Shown piece after piece: positions 12,679 through 20,021 of a stretch of 43,719 bases of DNA. A program made the position numbers and the translations under genes. The notes beneath the pieces are model-generated. The model was not told where the DNA came from. It saw only the letters and a program-made list of their open reading frames with translations, and ran no database searches. How positions within the stretch are numbered: position 1 is the first letter of the stretch; every line of letters begins with the position of its first letter. The DNA is from a virus: IMG/VR virus record IMGVR_UViG_3300031951_000353, positions 1 to 43,719 of that record; one strand, written 5' to 3'.

Positions 12679-14211
12679 ATGGCTGAGCGCCCGACGTTTC
12701 GCGAATACCGAGAGCTGCCCACGTGGACGTGGAGCGACTGGGAGAAGGTGGAGTTGGTGCGCCGGGCGGTGCGCGAGCTCGAGCTGGGGCAGCTGTCGTC
12801 GGCGGCGCAGGTGGTGGACGCGATGGGCCAGGACGACCGGCTCCGCGGGTGTCTCCTGCAGCGCACCGAGGCGTTGCCGTCCCTGCCCTTCAACATGAAG
12901 GAGGCGCCGACGGGCGGGCGCGCGGCCGAGGCGGCCGAGTTGGCCCAGCAGCGCTTCGAGGCGATGTGCAGCGACGAGGCCCTCACCGAGTTGGGGAAGT
13001 GGGCCGTCATGCTGGGCATCGCGGTGGGCCAGCTGACGTGGACGGTGGGCGACGACGGGCTGTGGTGGCCCTCGCTTCAGGTGTGGCACCCGAAGCACCT
13101 GCACTGGCAGTGGGACACGAGGGCGTGGCACCTCAACACCGAGCAAGGCGTCATCCGCCTCACGCCTGGTGATGGGCAGTGGGTGGTGTTCGCTCCCTAC
13201 GGACTCATGCGCGCGTGGATGGCGGGCGCGGTGCGGGCGCTGTACGTGCCTTGGCTGCTGCGTCGGTGGGGGCAACGAGACTGGGCGCGCTACTCGGAGG
13301 TGTACGGCGGGCCCATTCGCGCGGTGAAGACGCCAGCGGCGGCCGAGGAGGCCGACAAGCAGCGCTTTGTCGAGGAGGTGGCGGGCATCGGCAACGAGGC
13401 CGTGTTGCGTTTGCCGACGTCGCCCGACGCAACGCAGTCCTACGACATGCAACTCATCGAGGCGAAGTCGACAGGGTGGGAGTCCTTCGACCGACTCATC
13501 AAGCAGGCCGAGTCGTCGATGGCCATCGCACTGCTGGGGCAGAACCTCTCCACCGAGGTGAAGGGCGGCTCTCTCGCGGCGGCGCGGGTGCATGCCGGCA
13601 TTCGCAACGACGTACTGGAGGGCGACGCGCAGCGCCTCGCGAAGTGCCTTCATGAGCAGGTGATGAGGCCCTGGGCGCGCTTCAACTTCGGGGACGAGCG
13701 CGCAGCGCCCATGCCTAACTGGGTGACGGCGCCGCCCGAGGAGAAGAAGGAAGAGGGCGACTCGCTGAAGTCGCTCGGCGACGGCATCAGCAGCCTGCAG
13801 AAGACTGGCGCGCAGCTGGACGTGGACGCCGTCCTCGAGAAGCACGGCGTGCCGGTGACGGGCCCGGCCGAGGAGCCGCCGGCGTCGGAGCCACCGCCAG
13901 GTGCAGGGCTGTCTGCGGCCGAGGCGCTGCGTGCCGCGAAGGCCACGGGGGCGCTGCGGGGCCAGCTGTACGTCGACAGGGTGGCCGCTGCGGCCCAGGA
14001 GGCCGGCAACAGGGCGCTGCGCCCCGACGTGCAGAAGGTGCTGCTGGCGGTGGCCAACAGCAACGACTTCGACGAGCTGAAGGGCCGCCTCGTCGAGGCC
14101 TTCGGCGCGATGGAGCCCGACGCCTTCGCCGACGTGCTGGCCAAGGCGATGACGCTGGCCGAGCTGGCCGGCCGGCTGTCGGTGCTCGAGGACTTGCCCG
14201 CGAAGCCGTGA
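12679..14211 (+). CDS. Portal protein, Mu gp29-like (DUF935)
   Basis: The 510-residue protein matches the DUF935 portal of Mu: a PTWTWSDWEKVELVRRAVRELELGQLSSAAQVVDAMGQDDRL start, central VYGGPIRAVK, and IALLGQNLSTEVKGGSLAAARVHAGIRNDVLEGDAQRLAKCLHEQVMRPWARFNFG with the conserved LGQNLSTE and GGS. Twelve copies form the DNA channel at one head vertex. The C-terminal 130 residues are Ala-rich and may contact gpF-like protein. There is no clear Shine-Dalgarno box before the ATG. Its stop overlaps the sigma gene by 4 bases. Confidence 0.93.
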   Translation: MAERPTFREYRELPTWTWSDWEKVELVRRAVRELELGQLSSAAQVVDAMGQDDRLRGCLLQRTEALPSLPFNMKEAPTGGRAAEAAELAQQRFEAMCSDEALTELGKWAVMLGIAVGQLTWTVGDDGLWWPSLQVWHPKHLHWQWDTRAWHLNTEQGVIRLTPGDGQWVVFAPYGLMRAWMAGAVRALYVPWLLRRWGQRDWARYSEVYGGPIRAVKTPAAAEEADKQRFVEEVAGIGNEAVLRLPTSPDATQSYDMQLIEAKSTGWESFDRLIKQAESSMAIALLGQNLSTEVKGGSLAAARVHAGIRNDVLEGDAQRLAKCLHEQVMRPWARFNFGDERAAPMPNWVTAPPEEKKEEGDSLKSLGDGISSLQKTGAQLDVDAVLEKHGVPVTGPAEEPPASEPPPGAGLSAAEALRAAKATGALRGQLYVDRVAAAAQEAGNRALRPDVQKVLLAVANSNDFDELKGRLVEAFGAMEPDAFADVLAKAMTLAELAGRLSVLEDLPAKP

Positions 14212-14789
14212 AGCCCGTCTCTGCCGACGTCGTGGTGAAGGCCCAGCGCGGGGACAAGCGCGCGCTCGAGCTGGTGCTGGCCTCCGTCGAGGGCCTGGTG
14301 GCGCGCGGGGCCAAGCGCATTCGTCGCGCCGGCCTCGACGTCGACGACATGTTGCAGGAGGGGCGCATGGGCGCGCTGCGCGCGGTGGAGACATTCAAAC
14401 CCGGCAAGGGCGCCAACTTCGCGACGTGGGCAGCCTATTGGGTGAGCGCGTTCCAGCGGCGCGCGTTGAAGCGGGCCGAGCGCCTCGAGGCGGACTCGTT
14501 GGATGAGCCGATCGGAGACGACGAAACGACGCTGCGCATCGACACGGTGCCGGCTGCTGGACTGTCCCCCGAGGAGAGGGTGGCTGACGTCGAGCTGCAC
14601 GAGGCTGTGGCGCGCGTGGTGACGGCGACAGGCCCCAAGCCCTTCCGCGAGGTCATGCGCGGCCAGCTGCGCGGGGAGATGCTGCACGAGACGGGCAGCC
14701 GCCTGGGCCTCACGCGCGAGGCCGTTCGACTGCGCCGCCTGCGCGCCCTCGAGTTCGCCCGCCCTGCCTTGGAGAAGCTCGTCTCATGA
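14208..14789 (+). CDS. RNA polymerase sigma-70-family factor in the head operon
   Basis: The 193-residue protein has sigma region 2 at about 11-92: DVDDMLQEGRMGALRAVETF matches region 2.1-2.2 and FATWAAYWVSAFQRRALKRA region 2.3-2.4. A spacer with GLSPEERVAD follows, and region 4 lies at about 158-190 (GSRLGLTREAVRLRRLRALEFARPAL), the -35-binding helix-turn-helix. GTG 14208 overlaps the portal stop, and its own stop overlaps the gpF-like ATG, so it is made along with head proteins. It should recruit host RNA polymerase to late phage promoters. Sigma factors at this place in a Mu-type head cluster are not part of the Mu plan. Confidence 0.85.
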   Translation: MKPVSADVVVKAQRGDKRALELVLASVEGLVARGAKRIRRAGLDVDDMLQEGRMGALRAVETFKPGKGANFATWAAYWVSAFQRRALKRAERLEADSLDEPIGDDETTLRIDTVPAAGLSPEERVADVELHEAVARVVTATGPKPFREVMRGQLRGEMLHETGSRLGLTREAVRLRRLRALEFARPALEKLVS

Positions 14790-15463
14790 ATGCGCCGGCT
14801 GAGGTTGCACGCTTCGAGGAGGCGCTGGCGTACTTCCGGCAGCGCATGCCCGACTTGGTGGCGGACGACGTCGAGGCGCTGCTGGTGCAGATGCGCATGC
14901 GTGCGCGCATGTGGAGCGCGAAGGCGCAACTCGACCTGGCCACCACCGTCTGGGAGGGCATCGAGGCAGCGGTGGCCGACGGCGAGACGTTCGCAGACTT
15001 CAAGGCGCGCATCTCCGACGTGGTGACGCGCGGCTTCGGCGGCGCGGCACAGCCCGAGGCGTGGTGGCTCGAGCGCATCTTCCGCACCAACGTGCAGCGG
15101 GCCTACGGGGGCGGGCGCGTGCGGCAGCTCTCGGAGCCCGACGTCCTGGCGGCGCGGCCCTTCTGGCGCTTCTCGGCCGTCTTCGACTCGCGCACCTCGG
15201 AGACATGCAAGGCGTGCCGCGGCACCGTGCTGCCTGCGAATCACCCATGGTGGCGCACGCACCAGCCGCCGCTCCACCACTCGTGTCGAAGCACCATCAT
15301 TCCGATGACGGCGCGCGCTGGTGAGGCTGCGCTGACGAAGCAACCGCCCCAGGGCGAGCCTGAAGAGGGCTTCGGCAACGTGGAAGTCGAGCCGATTCCA
15401 CGCGTGGAACTGCGGAAGTACCCGCCGGAGCTTGTCGAGAAGTGGAAGGGGCCGACACAGTAG
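14786..15463 (+). CDS. Head morphogenesis protein, Mu gpF-like
   Basis: The 225-residue protein has the SPP1 gp7/Mu gpF signature: FRTNVQRAYGGGRVRQL, then FWRFSAVFDSRTSETCKACRGTVLPANHPWWRTHQPPLHHSCRSTIIP, with Cys and His residues typical of the family. These minor head proteins bind the portal and act early in prohead assembly or DNA ejection. Mu order (portal, gpF, protease) is kept apart from the inserted sigma gene. Confidence 0.9.
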   Translation: MNAPAEVARFEEALAYFRQRMPDLVADDVEALLVQMRMRARMWSAKAQLDLATTVWEGIEAAVADGETFADFKARISDVVTRGFGGAAQPEAWWLERIFRTNVQRAYGGGRVRQLSEPDVLAARPFWRFSAVFDSRTSETCKACRGTVLPANHPWWRTHQPPLHHSCRSTIIPMTARAGEAALTKQPPQGEPEEGFGNVEVEPIPRVELRKYPPELVEKWKGPTQ

Positions 15464-15467
15464 GCGC

Positions 15468-16490
15468 GTGAAGCGAGCGGCCCTCAGCATCGACTTGTCG
15501 GCTCTCCTGAGTGCCGAGCTGGCGGCCGGCAAAGCCCTGCCGACTGAGTTCCGCATGTTCGGCCCCGGGCTGAACAAGACGATGAAGGGCGAGTTCGCCT
15601 ACTCCGAGCGCAGCATGCGCGAGTGCGCGATGTTCCAGGCTGCCCGGGACATCCCGATGCTCGTCATCGACTACGAGCACGCCTCGCTGGGTGCGAAGTG
15701 GGCGAACAGCCCGCGCGAGGCCGGCAAGGCTGCTGGCTGGTTCCGTGTCGAGTGCCGCCCCGATGGGCTCTTCGCGACCGACGTGGAGTGGACGGACGAG
15801 GGAGCCGAGGACCTGCGTGGCAAGCGCTTCCGGTACTTCAGCCCCGTCATCGATTTCGACGAGGAGACGCGGGAGATCACCGCCGTCATCAACTGCGCGC
15901 TGACGAACAACCCGGCCACCTTCGGCCTGAAGCCGCTCGCCGCCAGCCTGGCGGTCGACGACGAAACCACCCCCACGGAGACACCGCCCATGAAGACGCT
16001 GCTCGCCTCGCTGTCCCTCGCTGCCCAGGCCACCGAGGCCGAGGCCCTCTCGGCGCTCGAGACGCTGAAGCGCGACCGTGAAGTGCTGCTGACGGCCACC
16101 GGCAAGGCGTCGGTGTCGGAGGCGCTCGGCGTGGTGGCGGCCTGGAAGCAGGGAAGCGAGCAGGCGTCCGTCCTCGGCGCGAAGCTGGCCGAGATCGAGG
16201 CGAAGGCGAAGGCGGCCGAGCTGACGGCCCTCATCGACGGCGCCGTGAAGGACGGCAAGGTGGCGCCGGCGCAGAAGGCCTGGCTCTCCGCCATGGGCGA
16301 GAAGGACATCGAGACGCTGCGCGGCTTCCTGTCGGCGGCGCCGAAGATTCTGCCCACGGCGGCCGCGGAGCCCTCGACGGGCACCAGCACCGTCGTCCTC
16401 ACCGACGCGGACAAGCAGGTCGCGGCCCTCTTCGGCGTGAAGCCGGAGGACGTCGCGAAGGCCAAGGCCACCGTGGCCAAGGCGAGCTGA
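15468..16490 (+). CDS. Prohead protease with nested scaffold, Mu gpI-like
   Basis: The 340-residue protein has a protease part (1-170), with EFRMFGPGLNKTMKGEF, MLVIDYEHASLG (the catalytic His region), and a CALTNNPATFGLKPLA end, as in the Mu I protease family. The C-terminal 165 residues are Ala/Glu/Lys-rich and helical, as expected of scaffold. Start: GTG 15468; an upstream TTG at 15432 would overlap the gpF-like gene and adds an Arg-rich stretch of low protein character. The protease should cut scaffold and capsid proteins during maturation. Confidence 0.88.
   Translation: MKRAALSIDLSALLSAELAAGKALPTEFRMFGPGLNKTMKGEFAYSERSMRECAMFQAARDIPMLVIDYEHASLGAKWANSPREAGKAAGWFRVECRPDGLFATDVEWTDEGAEDLRGKRFRYFSPVIDFDEETREITAVINCALTNNPATFGLKPLAASLAVDDETTPTETPPMKTLLASLSLAAQATEAEALSALETLKRDREVLLTATGKASVSEALGVVAAWKQGSEQASVLGAKLAEIEAKAKAAELTALIDGAVKDGKVAPAQKAWLSAMGEKDIETLRGFLSAAPKILPTAAAEPSTGTSTVVLTDADKQVAALFGVKPEDVAKAKATVAKAS
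15990..16490 (+). CDS. Nested scaffold protein from internal start
   Basis: ATG 15990 lies in frame in the protease gene behind ACGGAG (15975-15980), at 9 bases spacing, in a leader ACGGAGACACCGCCC close to the one before the decoration and sheath genes. It would give a 166-residue helical, Ala/Lys/Glu-rich protein with the typical C-terminal capsid-binding helix (VAALFGVKPEDVAKAKATVAK). Mu (Z within I) and lambda (Nu3 within C) express scaffold in the same way. The internal start is inferred. Confidence 0.7.
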   Translation: MKTLLASLSLAAQATEAEALSALETLKRDREVLLTATGKASVSEALGVVAAWKQGSEQASVLGAKLAEIEAKAKAAELTALIDGAVKDGKVAPAQKAWLSAMGEKDIETLRGFLSAAPKILPTAAAEPSTGTSTVVLTDADKQVAALFGVKPEDVAKAKATVAKAS

Positions 16491-16511
16491 AGCACCCTCA
16501 CCCTCTTCATT

Positions 16512-16527
16512 CTGACGGAGACACACC
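16512..16527 (+). promoter_or_regulatory. Strong shared translation leader
   Basis: CTGACGGAGACACACC precedes the decoration-protein ATG here and, identical over all 16 bases, the sheath GTG at 20022. Close variants precede the scaffold start (15990), the capsid GTG (17001) and the genes at 7042 and 10727. The GGAG core is a Shine-Dalgarno box 7 bases from the start; the shared flanks suggest selection for high translation of abundant proteins. Confidence 0.6.
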
Positions 16528-16962
16528 ATGCCCTTGGCCGCCCCCCGCAACCTTCCCCGCCTCGGTGAGACGAATCAGCTGGACGTCTTCCGCGCGCCCA
16601 TCGCCGCCAACGTGCGCATCTTCGCGGGCGCGGCCGTCGTGCTGGACAACACCGGCGCGGCTCGTCCGGCGCGCGTCGCCACCACCGATCGCAGCTTCGG
16701 CGTGGCCGAGCGCGAGTACAACAACTTGGCCGGCGCGGCTGGTGCGCTGATCGTCGAGGGGCGCGCGGGCGTCTTCGGCTTCCGCAACTCGACGGCAGGC
16801 GACGCCATCGCGCAGGCCAACGTCGGCGCCACGGTTTTCTGGTCCGACGACGACCAGGTGGCCCTCACCAACGGCGGTTCGACGCGCAGCGCGGCCGGCG
16901 TCGTCGTGGCGGTCAACGAGGGCGGTGACGGCCTCGTCTACGTCCGCGTGTCGCTCACCTGA
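16528..16962 (+). CDS. Head decoration-like protein
   Basis: A 144-residue, strand-rich Ala/Gly protein lying between the protease/scaffold and the capsid gene, where Mu-like and lambda-like phages put their decoration or cement protein. It contains repeated short beta segments (VRIFAGAAVVLDNTGAARPARVATTDRSFGVAEREYNN, GAGVFGFRN-like turns). The strong leader at 16512 fits a protein needed in hundreds of copies. The name is by position and composition. Confidence 0.65.
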   Translation: MPLAAPRNLPRLGETNQLDVFRAPIAANVRIFAGAAVVLDNTGAARPARVATTDRSFGVAEREYNNLAGAAGALIVEGRAGVFGFRNSTAGDAIAQANVGATVFWSDDDQVALTNGGSTRSAAGVVVAVNEGGDGLVYVRVSLT

Positions 16963-17000
16963 GTCAACCAACAACCCTTCACGACTGACCGGAGACGACT

Positions 17001-17930
17001 GTGCAGATCACTCCCGCCGCCCTCGACGCCATCTTCTACACCATCAACACCCTCTTTCAGGGGGCGTACAGCACCACGCCGAACTTCTGGAATCGCGTGG
17101 CGATGCTCGCGCCGTCCGCCGGCCGCGAAAACCGGTACGGCTGGCTGCGTTCCCTTCCTGCGATGCGCGAGTGGATCGGCGAGCGCGTCTACCGGAACCT
17201 CGAGGCCTCCAGCTACACGCTGGTGAACCGCGACTTCGAGCTCACCCTCGCGCTGAAGCGGAACGAGATCGAGGACGACCTCATCGGCATGTACAACTCG
17301 TACATCCAGATGATGGGCGCCCAGGCGGCGAAGTGGCCTGACGACCTCGTGCGCACCGTGATGCAGGAGGGCAACACCCGCCTCTGCTTCGACGGCCAGC
17401 CGTTCTTCTCGGCGTCGCACCCGACGTTCGCGCCAGCGGGCGGCACGTACCAGAACTGGTGGGCGTCGGGCCTGGCGCTCAACTCGGCCAACTACCAGAC
17501 GGTGCGCCAGACGATGATGTCCTACGTCGACGAGGCGGGGCGGCCGATGGGCATCATCCCCAACCTGCTGGTGGTGCCGCCGCAGCTCGAGGCGACGGGC
17601 CGGCAGATCCTCAACGCGGACTTCACGGCGCCCGCGGCGGCCCTGGGCCAAAACGCGGCGTCCATTCAGCAGACGAACGTCCTCAAGGGCTCGGCCGAGC
17701 TCCTCGTGCTGCCCGAGCTGACGAACCAGGCGACGCGGTGGTACCTGCTGGACAACACGAAGCCGGTGAAGCCCTTCGTCTTCCAGCAGCGGAAGGCGCC
17801 GACGTCGGTGGCCCTCACCGACCCGCAGTCGGAGAACCTCTTCCGCCGCAAGGAGTACGTCTACGGCGTCGATTCGCGCGGCGAGTCCGGCTACTCGCTG
17901 CCCTTCCTCTGCGCCGCTGCACAGGCCTGA
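17001..17930 (+). CDS. Major capsid protein, Mu gpT-like
   Basis: The 309-residue protein fits the Mu gpT major head subunit: N-terminal ITPAALDAIFYTINTLFQGAY, then GWLRSLPAMREWIGERVYRNLEASSYTLVNRDFELTLALKRNEIEDD, FDGQPFFSASHP, LLVVPPQLEATGRQIL and a late QSENLFRRKEYVYGVDSRGESGYSLPFL. About 300 residues is the usual size. It starts with GTG behind CGGAGACGACT and is followed by a hairpin. Confidence 0.95.
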   Translation: MQITPAALDAIFYTINTLFQGAYSTTPNFWNRVAMLAPSAGRENRYGWLRSLPAMREWIGERVYRNLEASSYTLVNRDFELTLALKRNEIEDDLIGMYNSYIQMMGAQAAKWPDDLVRTVMQEGNTRLCFDGQPFFSASHPTFAPAGGTYQNWWASGLALNSANYQTVRQTMMSYVDEAGRPMGIIPNLLVVPPQLEATGRQILNADFTAPAAALGQNAASIQQTNVLKGSAELLVLPELTNQATRWYLLDNTKPVKPFVFQQRKAPTSVALTDPQSENLFRRKEYVYGVDSRGESGYSLPFLCAAAQA

Positions 17931-17939
17931 TTCCACCCG

Positions 17940-17975
17940 CCACGAGGGGCCTGGAGGGGGCTCCTCGTGGTGTTT
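17940..17975 (+). terminator. Terminator-like hairpin after the capsid gene
   Basis: CCACGAGG (17940-17947) pairs perfectly with CCTCGTGG (17963-17970) around 15 bases and is followed by TGTTT. A partial terminator after the capsid gene would keep capsid mRNA more abundant than that of the tail genes downstream, a common phage pattern. Confidence 0.6.
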
Positions 17976-18051
17976 CTGGGCAGGGCCCGGCACCTTCCCC
18001 CAAGGCGTCGTTGCTCCCGCCGGTCACCCTGCCCGCCATTCGAGGAACGCC

Positions 18052-18342
18052 ATGTCCGAAGAGAAGAAGGTTCGAGTCATCATCACCGTTCCGCCGCGTC
18101 CCGAGTTCGGGAACGCGTACTACTCGCTGCAGCGGCGGTTCGAGTCGGGGGCGCACGTCCTCGACGTCACCGAGGCGCAGCTCGCCGAGCTCAAGCTCGA
18201 GCCCGTCATCAACGTGGTGACGCAGGCCGAGCTGGACGCCCAGGCCGCTGCGATGGAGCCCGTGAAGCCGCCCGAGAAGCAGCCCGAGAAGCAGCCCGAG
18301 CCCGAGAAGCCCGAGGGCCCCGGCAAGCCGATGAAGCGCTGA
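18052..18342 (+). CDS. Mu gp35-like small head-tail connector-region protein
   Basis: The 96-residue protein has an N-terminal block VRVIITVPPRPEFGNAYYSLQRRF and TEAQLAELKLEPVINVV, as in FluMu/HI1506-type proteins found right after gpT. The C-terminus is a low-complexity Pro/Glu/Lys tail (PEKQ repeated, then PEPEKPEGPGKP). Its exact function in the family is unclear; the position after the capsid is conserved in Mu-like phages. Confidence 0.65.
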   Translation: MSEEKKVRVIITVPPRPEFGNAYYSLQRRFESGAHVLDVTEAQLAELKLEPVINVVTQAELDAQAAAMEPVKPPEKQPEKQPEPEKPEGPGKPMKR

Positions 18343-18350
18343 GGTGAACG

Positions 18351-18794
18351 ATGGCCGCTTACGCCACGCAGGCAGACTTGGTTGCGCTGGGCCTTCCTCA
18401 GAAGGCGCTGGCCACCATCGGTCTGCCTGCCGTGGACGCGGCCCTCGAGTCGGCTTCACGCATCATCGACAGCTACATCGGCAGTCGGTACGACCTGCCG
18501 CTGAAGACGTGGGACGCGTCGGTGGTGCAGGCCACGGTGAAGGTGGCGGCGCTGACGCTGATGCAGGGGCGCGGCTTCGCGCCCGGTGTGGTGGACGCGG
18601 ACAACCTCCAGCGCGGGTACGACCAAGCCATCGCCTGGTGCCGTGACGTCGCCCGAGGCCTCGCGACGCCGTCCGTCGTCGACACCACCGACCAGACGAA
18701 GCCGCCCGTCGACCCACAGAACGCGCCCTTCGTGCGGCAGGCGCCTCAGGGCAGCGCCACCGCGCCCACCTCGAGCAGTCGGCGGGGGTGGTGA
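18351..18794 (+). CDS. Head-tail connector, Mu gp36-like (DUF1320)
   Basis: The 147-residue protein shows the DUF1320 pattern: YATQADLVALGLP, AALESASRIIDSYIGSRYDLPL, and a helical region with YDQAIAWCRDVARG. These proteins form the adaptor ring below the portal. The order gp35, gp36, gpG matches Mu. The C-terminal 40 residues are polar and probably disordered. Confidence 0.88.
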   Translation: MAAYATQADLVALGLPQKALATIGLPAVDAALESASRIIDSYIGSRYDLPLKTWDASVVQATVKVAALTLMQGRGFAPGVVDADNLQRGYDQAIAWCRDVARGLATPSVVDTTDQTKPPVDPQNAPFVRQAPQGSATAPTSSSRRGW

Positions 18795-18795
18795 G

Positions 18796-19293
18796 ATGGC
18801 GCTCTTCTCCGGGGACACGAAGCGGCTCCGCGAGCTGACGGCGGGCGTCGGTCGCCTCAAGCGCGGCTGGCAGCCCCGGCTGATGCGCGTGCTGGCCGTC
18901 GATGCGCTGGCCCTCACGCAGGAGTGCTTCGAGTCCTCAAGCGACCCCTACGGGCGCCCCTGGGAGAAGCTCAAGGCCCGCACCGGGCAACCGCTCCTGG
19001 ACACGGGGCGACTGCGCAACAGTCTTCGGGCGCTGGGAGTGCAGAGCAAGGGCTTCCGCGTGGTGACGCGCGTGAAGTACGCGGCGCTGCACAACTACGG
19101 CGGCACCGTCACCGCGAAGAAGGCGCCCTACCTGCGCTTCAAGGTGGCGGGCCGGTGGGTGTCGAAGAAGAGCGTCACCATTCCGCGCCGGCAGTTCATC
19201 CCTGACACGGGGAAGACGCCGCAGGCGTGGGCCGAGCAATTCGAGGAGACGGCACGGGCCTTCATTGCGCGGGAGGCCGCCCATGTTGGCTGA
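18796..19293 (+). CDS. Virion morphogenesis protein, Mu gpG-like
   Basis: The 165-residue protein has the tail-completion signature: DPYGRPWEKLKARTGQPLLDTGRLRNSL, VKYAALHNYGGTV, and IPRRQFIPDTG. These proteins join head and tail or complete the connector. ATG follows GTGAG closely. It overlaps the next gene by 11 bases. Confidence 0.88.
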   Translation: MALFSGDTKRLRELTAGVGRLKRGWQPRLMRVLAVDALALTQECFESSSDPYGRPWEKLKARTGQPLLDTGRLRNSLRALGVQSKGFRVVTRVKYAALHNYGGTVTAKKAPYLRFKVAGRWVSKKSVTIPRRQFIPDTGKTPQAWAEQFEETARAFIAREAAHVG

Positions 19294-19813
19294 CGTCTAC
19301 CTCGCGGTGAAGGCGCACGCCCTGATGGCAGGCCTCGACACGGAGATCGGCGCCGAGTACCTCGACGCGAACGCGGCGCCGCCGCGTGTGGTGTGGGTGC
19401 CGACGGCAGACTCCATCATCGCGGGCCAGGGACGGCGCAACACGACAGCGAAGGAGCCAAAGGCCGTGCTGACTCGGCGGGCGGGTGTGCGCATCCGCTG
19501 TTGGGGCAAGGCTGAGGCCTCGGACGATGCCGTCGACGACATTCGGGCGGTGGAGGAGCTCGTCCGGCGCGTGCTGGTGGCCATCCACGAGACGTGCTTC
19601 GGCGCCTACGAGGCGACGGCCATCGAATGGGTGGGTGGCGACGGGCAGGAGGTGGCGCAGTACGGCCGCGCTGCCGACGTCGTGGTGGCCTTCGAGGTGC
19701 CCGTGACGAAGGACGCCAGCCCGCTGGCCACGCTGGCCGTCATCACCACGGCCGAGATGACGGGCGAGGTGCAGTTCCCCAACAGCGTCGTGAGTGCGAC
19801 GCCGTCACCCTGA
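19283..19813 (+). CDS. Tail terminator-like protein, Mu gp37 position
   Basis: A 176-residue protein in the place where Mu-like phages encode the tail terminator. ATG 19283 has GGGAGG 6 bases upstream. It contains PPRVVWVPTADSI, a TRRAGVRIRCWGKA strand and DDIRAVEELVRRVLVAIHET helix, the alternating strand-helix pattern of terminator proteins. The last 30 residues are polar. Assignment rests on order and fold pattern. Confidence 0.65.
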   Translation: MLADVYLAVKAHALMAGLDTEIGAEYLDANAAPPRVVWVPTADSIIAGQGRRNTTAKEPKAVLTRRAGVRIRCWGKAEASDDAVDDIRAVEELVRRVLVAIHETCFGAYEATAIEWVGGDGQEVAQYGRAADVVVAFEVPVTKDASPLATLAVITTAEMTGEVQFPNSVVSATPSP

Positions 19814-19821
19814 GAGACGCC

Positions 19822-19995
19822 ATGGACGAGCTCAAGTCGATCGAGAAGTGGGCCGAGGAGAAGAAGACGCCGGCCTGGCTGTTCGCCGCCGCGAAGGCCA
19901 TCACGCCCACCTGGGGCGAAGGCCGCGAGGTGTCGGAGGCGGACTTCGACGCCGTCATCGACAGGGCCGGCAAGCTCGAGATGCGCCCCGCCTGA
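19822..19995 (+). CDS. Small tail-region protein
   Basis: This 57-residue protein reads MDELKSIEKWAEEKKTPAW and ends with an acidic SEADFDAVIDRAGKLEM block. Small proteins with a TPAWLFAAAKA motif followed by EADFDAAI are common just before the sheath gene in Mu-like phages. GAGA precedes the ATG. Its job in virion assembly is not known to me. Confidence 0.65.
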   Translation: MDELKSIEKWAEEKKTPAWLFAAAKAITPTWGEGREVSEADFDAVIDRAGKLEMRPA

Positions 19996-20021
19996 CACCA
20001 ACCACCTGACGGAGACACACC

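Noticed and set aside
12439-14394. Long open frame (651 codons) on the minus strand opposite the portal gene
   Set aside because: It is an antisense shadow: GC-rich third positions of the portal gene remove stop codons on the other strand. The translation is Arg/His/Leu-rich without domain pattern.
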